Assembly: GCA_002448555.1 (NCBI GenBank)
Contig: DJYV01000178.1
Span: 1 to 6,976 of the forward strand
Direction of reading: 5' to 3'
Length of the DNA stretch: 6,976 nucleotides
From: Flavobacteriales bacterium UBA6969
Lineage (GTDB): Bacteria; Bacteroidota; Bacteroidia; Flavobacteriales_D; Sanyastnellaceae
A model generated the notes under the pieces. The model ran no database searches and was not told the DNA's origin. It worked only from the letters and a program-made list of their open reading frames with translations. Both the position numbers and the translations under genes were made by a program. Below, one piece after another: positions 1 to 5,931 of the stretch (position 1 is the stretch's first letter; each line of letters begins with the position of its first letter).

Positions 1-24
1 GTCCATATCGTACATCCTCAGCAT
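1..24 (-). other. Possible start of a further leftward gene, cut by the window edge
   Basis: Reading leftward, an ATG at 24 opens a frame that stays open to the edge and begins M-L-R-M-Y-D-M-D. It lies 37 bases after the stop codon of the small gene at 62-346 and has the same orientation, so it could be the next gene of that run. Eight codons are too few to identify anything. The rightward frame 1 is also open from the edge to a stop at 94-96, so the 3' end of an incoming rightward gene is an alternative. The rest of 25-61 holds nothing recognisable. Confidence 0.2.
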
Positions 25-61
25 CAAGCAGTTAAAGCACTTTTTCGGACTAATGATACCC

Positions 62-346
62 TCAGGAGGCAAATTTGCGCAAGCGCGATTCAGTGAGGAG
101 GCTTACGCCTGTCGGGGTCTTGATCATCTCGTAAAACGTGGGGTGCAAGAAGTTCAGCGTCCGGTGAAAAGCGCGTTGTTCGAGGTGGCATTTCCACACG
201 AGGAGGGCGAGGCGCTTGGTTGTTTGCCACGCGTGCTGATTGAATTGGTTGGGGCGAGCGAACGAATCGATCCAGCCTTGGGCCTCTGCGAGGGTGGTGA
301 TTTGCGGGTTGTTCTGAAACGCTGTGGGGTTCAATGGAATGGACAT
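62..346 (-). CDS. Small hypothetical protein (about 94 aa)
   Basis: I do not recognise this protein. From the ATG at 346 it has 94 residues, beginning MSIPLNPTAF and ending RLRKFAS. It has three tryptophans, a basic C-terminal half, and no signal peptide or membrane segment, so it is probably cytoplasmic. Its codons mostly end in G or C, like those of the confident genes nearby. The overlapping rightward frame at 53-361 lacks this bias, which is the main reason for choosing this strand. A GTG at 382 would add 12 residues, but the ATG gives a more natural N-terminus. The gene follows the WYL regulator in the same direction after 78 bases, a spacer that contains an inverted repeat, so it may be cotranscribed with the regulator or separately controlled. 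It could be a target or accessory of that regulator, but nothing in the sequence shows this. Confidence 0.55.
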   Translation of the reverse strand: MSIPLNPTAFQNNPQITTLAEAQGWIDSFARPNQFNQHAWQTTKRLALLVWKCHLEQRAFHRTLNFLHPTFYEMIKTPTGVSLLTESRLRKFAS

Positions 347-392
347 GGCAGCCTGTTTTGATGGTTTGACCAAACAAACCACGACAGTTACT

Positions 393-409
393 CCGTAAAG
401 GATTTACGG
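393..409. repeat. 17-base inverted repeat between the WYL regulator gene and the small hypothetical gene
   Basis: The sequence reads CCGTAAA-GGA-TTTACGG, a perfect 7-base inverted repeat with a 3-base centre. It lies 15 bases after the WYL gene's stop codon and upstream of the small gene at 62-346. Neither strand has a T-run directly after the arms; the A-run at 415-421 is on the wrong side for a leftward intrinsic terminator. It could be an RNA hairpin (processing or weak termination) or a binding site for a dimeric regulator. The repeat is seen directly; its function is inference. Confidence 0.5.
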
Positions 410-424
410 TGCCGAAAAAAAGAT

Positions 425-1444
425 TTATTGGTACCGATCCAACGCTGCTCGGTGCACCGCTTCCATGCGTTGGCGCAAGCTCTCCGGTGCGATGACTTCA
501 ACGGCCGCACCCAAGCCCAAGAGGAAGTGTACCAGTTCAAACGTGACCAGCACGTGCAGCTGCAATTCGTAGACATCCTCCTCAATGCGAATCAACTGCT
601 GGGAGGGATGGACGGGCTGAGCGGCGAGGTATTCGTACTCCAGTTGGTTGCAGCGGACCCGCACATCCTGTGGAGCCTCGGTGGACTTGGATATGCCAAA
701 GCTGTGCTTGAAAAAGTGGTCGGCATCAAAATCACTGCGCAACGCAAACCCATCATCCTGTTCCTCCACGGACTCAATGCGGTCCAGGCCATAGGTACGG
801 TAATCGCTGCGGTCGGGGTTCCACGCAATGACGTACCAGCGGTTGCGGTATTCCTTGAGCAGGTAAGGGTGGACGAGCAGGGCATCGGCCTCCTCTGATT
901 TGAATTTGCGGTAGCTCAGGGACACCACGCGTCGCCCTTGAATCGCCTGCAGCAACGGCTGCAAATGCTCGGACCCACGCGTCGCCGTGGCCGATTCAAA
1001 CTGCACAATGCTATCGAGTTGGGCTGTATCCAAATCCGGCGCCATGCGCAGGCGGTCGTCGATTTTGCCGATGGCCTGACCGAATTGCGAAAACATTGGT
1101 ACGTTGCGGAACTGCACCAAGGTCCGTGCCGCGAAGCGGATGGACTCAAGCTCTTCATCGTTGAGCTGGAGGTTGTCAATGGAGAAGTCCGCTTCTTCGT
1201 AATAGTACCCGCGCTCGTCCCGGTGATAGGCAATGGGCGCGTAATACCCCAGTGCGCCGTCGTACCGCATGGCATTCAGGTCCTTTTCAAGTGTGGACGT
1301 GCTGATGCGGTCGCCGTCGCTGCCGTACAAGGCCTCTTCACAGGCCGCCCGCAATTCTTCCTTGGAGGGAAAGGGCCGCGCCTCGTTGCGCAGGCAGCGG
1401 TCAATGGTCCGGTAGCGGATGAGGGCGTATTTATTGGCGGGCAT
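425..1444 (-). CDS. WYL-domain transcriptional regulator (YafY-like)
   Basis: A 339-residue cytoplasmic DNA-binding regulator. The N-terminal region resembles a winged helix-turn-helix, with a putative recognition segment near residues 47-60 (ISTSTLEKDLNAMR). A linker of about 90-155 leads to a WYL domain with the RNRWYVIAW core at 200-208, Arg216 and YGLDRIES at 218-225. The C-terminal part (about 258-339) fits the WCX extension. WYL domains generally sense a ligand, often nucleic acid or a nucleotide, and control genes for DNA damage, defence or metabolism; no ligand can be predicted here. The start is the ATG at 1444, whose MPANKYALIRYRTID opening resembles Bacteroidota relatives as I recall them. 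It overlaps the end of the muramidase-like gene by 14 bases, which suggests translational coupling. It may regulate its own operon or the small gene downstream. No defence genes are visible beside it. Confidence 0.85.
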   Translation of the reverse strand: MPANKYALIRYRTIDRCLRNEARPFPSKEELRAACEEALYGSDGDRISTSTLEKDLNAMRYDGALGYYAPIAYHRDERGYYYEEADFSIDNLQLNDEELESIRFAARTLVQFRNVPMFSQFGQAIGKIDDRLRMAPDLDTAQLDSIVQFESATATRGSEHLQPLLQAIQGRRVVSLSYRKFKSEEADALLVHPYLLKEYRNRWYVIAWNPDRSDYRTYGLDRIESVEEQDDGFALRSDFDADHFFKHSFGISKSTEAPQDVRVRCNQLEYEYLAAQPVHPSQQLIRIEEDVYELQLHVLVTFELVHFLLGLGAAVEVIAPESLRQRMEAVHRAALDRYQ

Positions 1445-2132
1445 CTTCAGCGAATTTACGCATGTAGGTCATGCCGCGTTGGACGTAGTCGGGATGAAAG
1501 GTGGTGGGTTGGCCGTTGGCCGGATATGGTTTGCCGGTGTTGTGCAAATGGAAGGCATCTTCAAATCGGCCAGCCCGCAACGCATCGCCGTACGTCAAAT
1601 CAATCCATTGGGCTCCGGCTCGAATGGCGTCCTTGCCTCGGATGTCCCGCAGCTGCACGTCGAGCTGGATGCATTTGTATCCCATCAATTGAAACGGTCC
1701 CCACGAGGTGGCCAGGTTGCGCAGGGCTTCATCGCTTGCCCCTACCAAATCCGCCGCGGTGATTTGCTCGTAGCGTTCACGCTTTCCATTCCGCACGGCG
1801 ATCAGGCGATCGTACACATGGGCCTCAAAGCGCTTGCCGGCTGGTTTACGTCCCCCAGATTCCAATTGAATCAGCGCCAACAAATACGCTTCTGGCAAAT
1901 CGAATGCCTCGGCCCATTCCCGAACATCACCGCCGTAGTTCAATTGCGTCGCACGTTTGCCCCACCAGTCGCCGGGGCCCTGCCAAGTGCCTTCAATGCG
2001 CCGGTCGATTTCGCTCCACATCCACCACGCACCCACCAGTACGGCCCCAGCCGTCAGGACCAACACAGCGCGTCGCAGTGGGGAAGGGGAGGTCAAGGCA
2101 ACAACAATTGAGGAAGTCCGGTTTCCAGCCAT
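1431..2132 (-). CDS. Membrane-anchored N-acetylmuramidase / lysozyme-like protein
   Basis: A 233-residue protein with a short N-terminal region, two arginines (20-21) and a single hydrophobic segment at about 22-39. It is therefore probably a signal-anchored protein facing the periplasm. The rest resembles the N-acetylmuramidase (DUF3380) lysozyme-like fold: LLALIQLESGG at 84-94 carries the candidate catalytic Glu91, KRFEAHVYDRL at 100-110 matches the family's FE-H-x-Y/F-xRL pattern, and ATSWGPFQLMGY at 141-152 matches the SWGxFQIMG signature. Family members cut the glycan backbone of peptidoglycan. The ATG at 2132 overlaps the DUF554 gene by 40 bases. A TTG at 2096 in the same frame would instead give a TTGA start/stop overlap and a cleaner N-terminus (221 aa), so the start is uncertain. 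Its 3' end overlaps the WYL regulator gene by 14 bases. The family assignment rests on motif memory; another goose-type lysozyme or transglycosylase-like group is possible. Confidence 0.65.
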   Translation of the reverse strand: MAGNRTSSIVVALTSPSPLRRAVLVLTAGAVLVGAWWMWSEIDRRIEGTWQGPGDWWGKRATQLNYGGDVREWAEAFDLPEAYLLALIQLESGGRKPAGKRFEAHVYDRLIAVRNGKRERYEQITAADLVGASDEALRNLATSWGPFQLMGYKCIQLDVQLRDIRGKDAIRAGAQWIDLTYGDALRAGRFEDAFHLHNTGKPYPANGQPTTFHPDYVQRGMTYMRKFAEDARQ

Positions 2133-2785
2133 TGGGCCACCGGTTGAAACAGCGGCACGAATGCAAAGGCCGGAACGAAGTTGAGCAAGGCAAACGAACG
2201 CACTTTCAACAGGTCGAGCCCCAGTGCCAACAGCAACAAGCCGCCAAGCCCCGTGAGGTCAGCAATCAGCACGTCGGACCACGCAGCGCCCCACACCGCA
2301 AAGGCCGCCGTCAAGCCGCCTTGGATGAGCAGGAGGGCAGGAGCAGCCAACAACACGCCACGCCCCAACGCCGCTGCGAGGAAAGCGGAGCTTACGAGGT
2401 CCATAGATCCTTTGATGAAGAGGACCGTAGCGTCACCTTTCAACCCGTCCTGCATGCACCCGATCAAGGTCATGGCGCCCACGCAAAACAGCAAGACGGC
2501 TTGAACGAGGGCCGTGCCCGTTCCTTCGCCGAGGCGTGCCGTGGCGGCCTTCATGCGTTGGTCCAATTGCAGGGCATGCCCCGCAACGACACCGGCAATC
2601 AAGGACAGGAAAACCGCGAACAGGTCGGCGACTTCCAAACTCATCGCCACCCCAATTCCGAGGGTAAAGAGGCCGAGCGCTTGAAAAATGATGGCGTGCA
2701 GTCCTTCACTAAGCCGTTTGCCCAGGACGAGGCCCGCACTGGCACCGATGGCCACTGTAACTGCATTGAACACTGTTCCAACCAT
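2093..2785 (-). CDS. DUF554 family membrane protein (YdfK-like)
   Basis: A 230-residue, very hydrophobic protein with about seven membrane segments, roughly at 4-21, 32-50, 53-70, 92-110, 128-147, 148-166 and 174-193, and a hydrophobic C-terminus. It opens MVGTVFNAVTVAIGASAGL, as DUF554 proteins do, and carries their conserved central stretch: CVGAMTLIGCMQDGLKGD at 101-118, followed by a KGSMD segment at 125-129. The length is typical of the family. These proteins sit in the inner membrane; their function is unknown to me, and transport is only a guess. The ATG at 2785 is the conserved family start. It is the first gene of a leftward run and overlaps the following muramidase-like gene by up to 40 bases. 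It is divergent from tgt across a 36-base spacer and may be transcribed from the box at 2790-2797, which would leave almost no leader. Confidence 0.85.
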   Translation of the reverse strand: MVGTVFNAVTVAIGASAGLVLGKRLSEGLHAIIFQALGLFTLGIGVAMSLEVADLFAVFLSLIAGVVAGHALQLDQRMKAATARLGEGTGTALVQAVLLFCVGAMTLIGCMQDGLKGDATVLFIKGSMDLVSSAFLAAALGRGVLLAAPALLLIQGGLTAAFAVWGAAWSDVLIADLTGLGGLLLLALGLDLLKVRSFALLNFVPAFAFVPLFQPVAQWLETGLPQLLLP

Positions 2786-2789
2786 GCTC

Positions 2790-2797
2790 CGAAGTTA
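2790..2797 (-). promoter_or_regulatory. Candidate Bacteroidota -7 box for the DUF554 gene
   Basis: On the minus strand the sequence is TAACTTCG, one base away from the Bacteroidota consensus TAnnTTTG. Only four bases separate it from the ATG at 2785, so a start at the usual distance would give a leaderless or nearly leaderless mRNA. I see no well-placed TTG -33 element at the usual spacing. It shares its TA step with the opposing tgt box. Confidence 0.35.
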
Positions 2798-2803
2798 CAT
2801 TTG
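2796..2803 (+). promoter_or_regulatory. Candidate Bacteroidota -7 box for tgt-lptG
   Basis: The sequence TACATTTG matches TAnnTTTG exactly and lies 18 bases before the tgt ATG. This predicts a leader of roughly 12-14 bases with no Shine-Dalgarno sequence, which is common in Bacteroidota. The -33 region is poor: there is only a TGTT at 2774-2777, and a TTG at 2766-2768 is too far away. Confidence 0.5.
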
Positions 2804-2821
2804 CACCAATTACCAATCTCC

Positions 2822-3961
2822 ATGGCAGCGCTCAACTTTCAAATTGACGGCAAAGACCCGCAGTCCAAGGCACGTGCCGGCCGCATCACAACGGACCACG
2901 GGGTCATCGAGACGCCGATTTTCATGCCGGTTGGCACCGCAGGTACGGTCAAAGCGGTGCCGCAGCGGGATTTGAGCGACGACATCCGCGCGCAGATTAT
3001 CCTGGGCAATACCTACCATTTGTACCTCCGCCCCGGCACCCAGGTGCTGGAGACGGCGGGTGGGTTGCACAAATTCATGGATTGGAAGCGACCGATTTTG
3101 ACGGACAGCGGCGGCTACCAGGTGTTCAGCCTGTCCGATCGCCGCAAGATCACCGAAGAGGGCGTGACGTTCAGCAGCCACATCGATGGCAGCAAGCACC
3201 TATTCAGCCCCGAGACTTCCATGGATATCCAGCGGAGCATTGGGGCGGACATCATCATGGCCTTTGACGAGTGCCCCCCGTATCCCAGCGATTACGGCTA
3301 TGCCCGCGAATCGATGGAACGCACACACCGGTGGTTGGATCGTTGCATCGCGCATTTGGACGCCACACCGGCGAAGTACGGATTCGACCAGCACCTCTTT
3401 CCCATTGTACAGGGCTCGACGTACAAGGACTTGCGCGTAGCTTCTGCGGAAGCCATCGCCGAACGCGGCGCGGCGGGCAATGCCATTGGCGGTTTGAGCG
3501 TGGGCGAACCACACGAAGACATGTACGCCATGACGGAAGTGGTGTGCGGCGTGCTGCCCGAAGACAAGCCGCGGTACCTGATGGGGGTGGGGACGCCGGA
3601 AAATTTATTGGAGAATATGGCGTTGGGAGTGGACATGTTCGATTGCGTCATGCCCACCCGAAACGCCCGCCACGGCCTGCTGTTCACTTGGAACGGCACG
3701 CTCAACATAAAAAACGAAAAGTGGTCCAACGACCACAGCCCGCTCGATCCCCAGGGTACTTCGCCAGTGGACGCTCAGTATTCCAAAGCGTACGTTCGGC
3801 ATTTGCTGAAGGCCAACGAATACCTCGCGCTGTACATCTGCAGCGTGCACAATTTGGCCTTTTACCTCGAGCTCGCGCGGCAGGCGCGGGCGCACATCCT
3901 CGCGGGCGATTTCACGGAGTGGAAAAACGCCGTCGTTCCGCAATTGAACCAACGCCTCTAA
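2822..3961 (+). CDS. tgt: tRNA-guanine transglycosylase (queuosine pathway), zinc-site variant
   Basis: A 379-residue cytoplasmic enzyme that exchanges guanine-34 in GUN-anticodon tRNAs (Asp, Asn, His, Tyr) for the queuosine precursor preQ1. The TIM-barrel motifs are present: general base Asp95 in LTDSGGYQVFSL (93-104), Asp149 in FDEC, IVQGS at 195-199, GGLSVGE at 223-229, and the nucleophile Asp274 in DMFDCVMPTRNAR (271-283). The usual zinc site is altered: where Zymomonas Tgt has Cys318, Cys320 and Cys323, this protein has Gly312, Ser314 and Asp317, while the histidine ligand is kept (His343 in VHNL). I recall the same loss in other Bacteroidota Tgt proteins, so it is probably a lineage trait and the enzyme is likely active. 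The ATG at 2822 is chosen because family similarity begins there. The frame stays open upstream to 1904, but that stretch is antisense to DUF554. The lptG-type gene follows 4 bases after the stop codon. Confidence 0.96.
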   Translation: MAALNFQIDGKDPQSKARAGRITTDHGVIETPIFMPVGTAGTVKAVPQRDLSDDIRAQIILGNTYHLYLRPGTQVLETAGGLHKFMDWKRPILTDSGGYQVFSLSDRRKITEEGVTFSSHIDGSKHLFSPETSMDIQRSIGADIIMAFDECPPYPSDYGYARESMERTHRWLDRCIAHLDATPAKYGFDQHLFPIVQGSTYKDLRVASAEAIAERGAAGNAIGGLSVGEPHEDMYAMTEVVCGVLPEDKPRYLMGVGTPENLLENMALGVDMFDCVMPTRNARHGLLFTWNGTLNIKNEKWSNDHSPLDPQGTSPVDAQYSKAYVRHLLKANEYLALYICSVHNLAFYLELARQARAHILAGDFTEWKNAVVPQLNQRL

Positions 3962-3965
3962 CGGT

Positions 3966-5087
3966 ATGCGCCGCTTTCGCCTTCAACGCCTCGACCGCTA
4001 CATCGCGAAGAAGTTCCTGACTACGTTCTTCTTCATGATTGCGGTGTTTTGCGTGGTGGCCGTGGTGTTTGATTTGATGGAAAATGTGGGGCGGCTGCTC
4101 GCCAACCAAGCTCCTTTGGGCGCGACCATCCTGTACTATCTCAGTTTCTGCTTTCACTTTGGAAATCTGCTCAGCGGTTTCATTGTCTTTCTCACCATCA
4201 TCTGGTTCACGAGCCGGTTGGCTCAAAACACCGAAATCGTGGCCATGCTCAGTTCGGGCATGAGCTTCACGCGGTTGATGCGTCCGTATTTTTTGGCGGC
4301 GACTGTTTTGGTGGTGCTTTCGTTGCTGATTTCCCACTTCATCCTTCCCAAGGCCAATGAGAGCAAGGTCGATTTTGAGGTTCAGTATGTGCACGTGAAT
4401 TTTCACATCAGTGACCAGCACATGTACCGGGAAATCTCCCCCAATGTGGTGGCGTATTTCCGGTCAATCACGGTCGATCGCAATACGGGTTACCGATTTC
4501 AGCTTGAGCGGTGGGGAGAAAACGGCGAATTGGAACAGCGCATCCTCGCCGCGAAGGCCACGTGGCTCGAGGAAGACAGCGTGTGGCGGCTGGTGAATGC
4601 CCGCATTCGCGACATCGCTCCGGACGGCTCGGAAAACCTCCGCTACGTCACCCGTCACGACACCGCCATTGACATGCGCATCAGTGATTTTGGGCAGCGG
4701 GCGGTGATGACGTCGATCTTGACGACGCCGCGCCTGGACGAACACATCGAACGCGAAACCAAACGCGGTGCCAAGGTCGCCATGCTCAAGCTGGAGCGGT
4801 TCGGCCGCACCGCCAATCCGTTTTCGATTTACGTGCTGATGGTCATCGGGGTGGGCATCGCCGCGCGCAAGTTGCGAGGCGGCATGGGATTCCACCTGTT
4901 CTTGGCCGTGGTCACCGGGTTTCTTTTCGTCTTTGCAGCCAAAATCATCACGGTCTATGCCGCTGCGGTGGTGCTGCCGCCGGATGCATTGATTTCAACC
5001 GACAATTGGCTGCGCTTGGCTGCGTGGTTGCCCAACTTGATTTTTGCGGCGGTCGGTGCCTTGATTTGCTGGAAGGCGCCAAAGTAG
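3966..5087 (+). CDS. lptG: LptF/LptG family LPS export permease
   Basis: A 373-residue inner-membrane protein of the YjgP/YjgQ family. Its layout is the family's: three N-terminal membrane segments (about 17-37, 54-80 and 108-127), a soluble periplasmic beta-jellyroll region (about 130-280), and three C-terminal segments (about 287-299, 308-333 and 350-368). The LDRYIAKKFL opening (9-18) and the TEIVAMLSSGMS stretch (89-100), the coupling-helix region, are family hallmarks. In the Lpt system, LptF and LptG form the permease that, with the LptB ATPase, extracts lipopolysaccharide from the inner membrane and passes it to LptC and LptA. The two paralogues are hard to separate by eye, so LptF is possible; the partner must be encoded elsewhere. 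The gene follows tgt by 4 bases without a Shine-Dalgarno sequence, so cotranscription is likely. Its stop codon is 2 bases from the end of the convergent ispE gene. Confidence 0.9.
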   Translation: MRRFRLQRLDRYIAKKFLTTFFFMIAVFCVVAVVFDLMENVGRLLANQAPLGATILYYLSFCFHFGNLLSGFIVFLTIIWFTSRLAQNTEIVAMLSSGMSFTRLMRPYFLAATVLVVLSLLISHFILPKANESKVDFEVQYVHVNFHISDQHMYREISPNVVAYFRSITVDRNTGYRFQLERWGENGELEQRILAAKATWLEEDSVWRLVNARIRDIAPDGSENLRYVTRHDTAIDMRISDFGQRAVMTSILTTPRLDEHIERETKRGAKVAMLKLERFGRTANPFSIYVLMVIGVGIAARKLRGGMGFHLFLAVVTGFLFVFAAKIITVYAAAVVLPPDALISTDNWLRLAAWLPNLIFAAVGALICWKAPK

Positions 5088-5089
5088 GG

Positions 5090-5926
5090 CTACCGGTTTG
5101 CTTCAGCAGTGTAGGCTGTCCAGCCGTTTGCGCGGGCTGCTTTGCAGGCCTTAAGTGCGGATTCTTCTGAGGAGAACAGGCCAAAGCAAGCGCTTCCGGT
5201 GCCGGTCATCTGGCTGTACAGGGCTCCCTGTGCTTTAAGCAATTCGCGCACCTGTCGGATGGTGGGATGCAGGGCTTCGATGCCCGGTTGGAAGTCGTTG
5301 CGCAGGGTTTGGTCCCATTCGGACAATGGCGCCGTGACCAGCGCGTGGAAATCCACGGTGCTCGGTTGAGGGACCACACCCTGAAAGGCATCGCTCGTGC
5401 TCACGTGGATGCCCGGATGGGCGATTGCGATGTACGTATCCGCTGGAAATTCAAAATGCCACGCCTCGAGGTGCTCGCCTCGCCCGGTGACCAACGCCGG
5501 CTGGGCCCGCCAGAAGAAGGGACAGTCGGAACCGAGTTCAGCCGCGAGGGTCTCACCGTCTTTATCGTTCAGGTTCAACCCGAACAGGGCATCGAGCAGA
5601 CGCAGCATGCACGTCCCGTCCGAACTTCCTCCACCCAAACCGGCTCCCATGGGAATGACCTTGTGCAGGTGAGCGGTTACGCCGCCAATGCCATACCGTT
5701 CCTTGATGAGGTGGTAGGCTCGACTGACCAAGTTGGACACAGGGTCGCCGTCGATGGCGACGCCGGTGAGGTGCAAATCCAATCCATCCGTCTCCGAACG
5801 GTGTGCTTCGAGGACATCGTTCCAGCCGACCGGCCAGAAAGCACTTTGCAGGTCGTGGAACCCATCCGCCCGTTTGCCGGTGACGAAAAGGCCCAAGTTG
5901 ATTTTGGCGGGAGCAAATCCAATCAT
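5090..5926 (-). CDS. ispE: 4-diphosphocytidyl-2-C-methyl-D-erythritol kinase
   Basis: A 278-residue cytoplasmic GHMP kinase that phosphorylates CDP-methylerythritol with ATP in the non-mevalonate (MEP) pathway to isopentenyl diphosphate. Visible motifs, in order: PAKINLGL (6-13) with catalytic Lys8, DGFHDLQS (21-28), the glycine-rich ATP loop PMGAGLGGGSSD (92-103), LGSDCPFF (131-138) with catalytic Asp134, and the third GHMP motif TGTGSACFG (241-249). The length is normal. The start is the ATG at 5926, five bases after the era stop codon, preceded by a GGAG at a suitable distance. It is very probably cotranscribed with era. The 3' end is 2 bases from the end of the convergent lptG-type gene, with no terminator between them. 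The presence of ispE shows that this organism uses the MEP route rather than mevalonate for isoprenoids, including the undecaprenyl carrier. Confidence 0.96.
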   Translation of the reverse strand: MIGFAPAKINLGLFVTGKRADGFHDLQSAFWPVGWNDVLEAHRSETDGLDLHLTGVAIDGDPVSNLVSRAYHLIKERYGIGGVTAHLHKVIPMGAGLGGGSSDGTCMLRLLDALFGLNLNDKDGETLAAELGSDCPFFWRAQPALVTGRGEHLEAWHFEFPADTYIAIAHPGIHVSTSDAFQGVVPQPSTVDFHALVTAPLSEWDQTLRNDFQPGIEALHPTIRQVRELLKAQGALYSQMTGTGSACFGLFSSEESALKACKAARANGWTAYTAEANR

Positions 5927-5931
5927 GCCGA

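Noticed and set aside
53..361. Rightward 102-codon frame opposite the small leftward gene
   Set aside because: Its third codon positions do not show the G/C preference seen in the confident genes, while the leftward frame does. It was not fully excluded.
393..421. Intrinsic terminator after the WYL gene
   Set aside because: The hairpin is present, but the A/T-run lies before it in the leftward direction and no T-run follows it on either strand.
425..1444. WYL gene as a sign of a phage-defence island
   Set aside because: Some WYL regulators control defence loci, but no nuclease, methylase, helicase or CRISPR-like sequence is present in the window.
938..1762. Long rightward open frame of 274 codons
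   Set aside because: It lies antisense to the WYL and muramidase-like genes. Those have recognisable motifs; this frame has none and spans the junction of two real genes.
1904..2821. In-frame extension of tgt upstream by about 300 codons
   Set aside because: It is antisense to the DUF554 and muramidase-like genes. The predicted residues are low in hydrophobic residues and rich in Q, R and H, as expected of a shadow, and Tgt similarity begins at the ATG at 2822.
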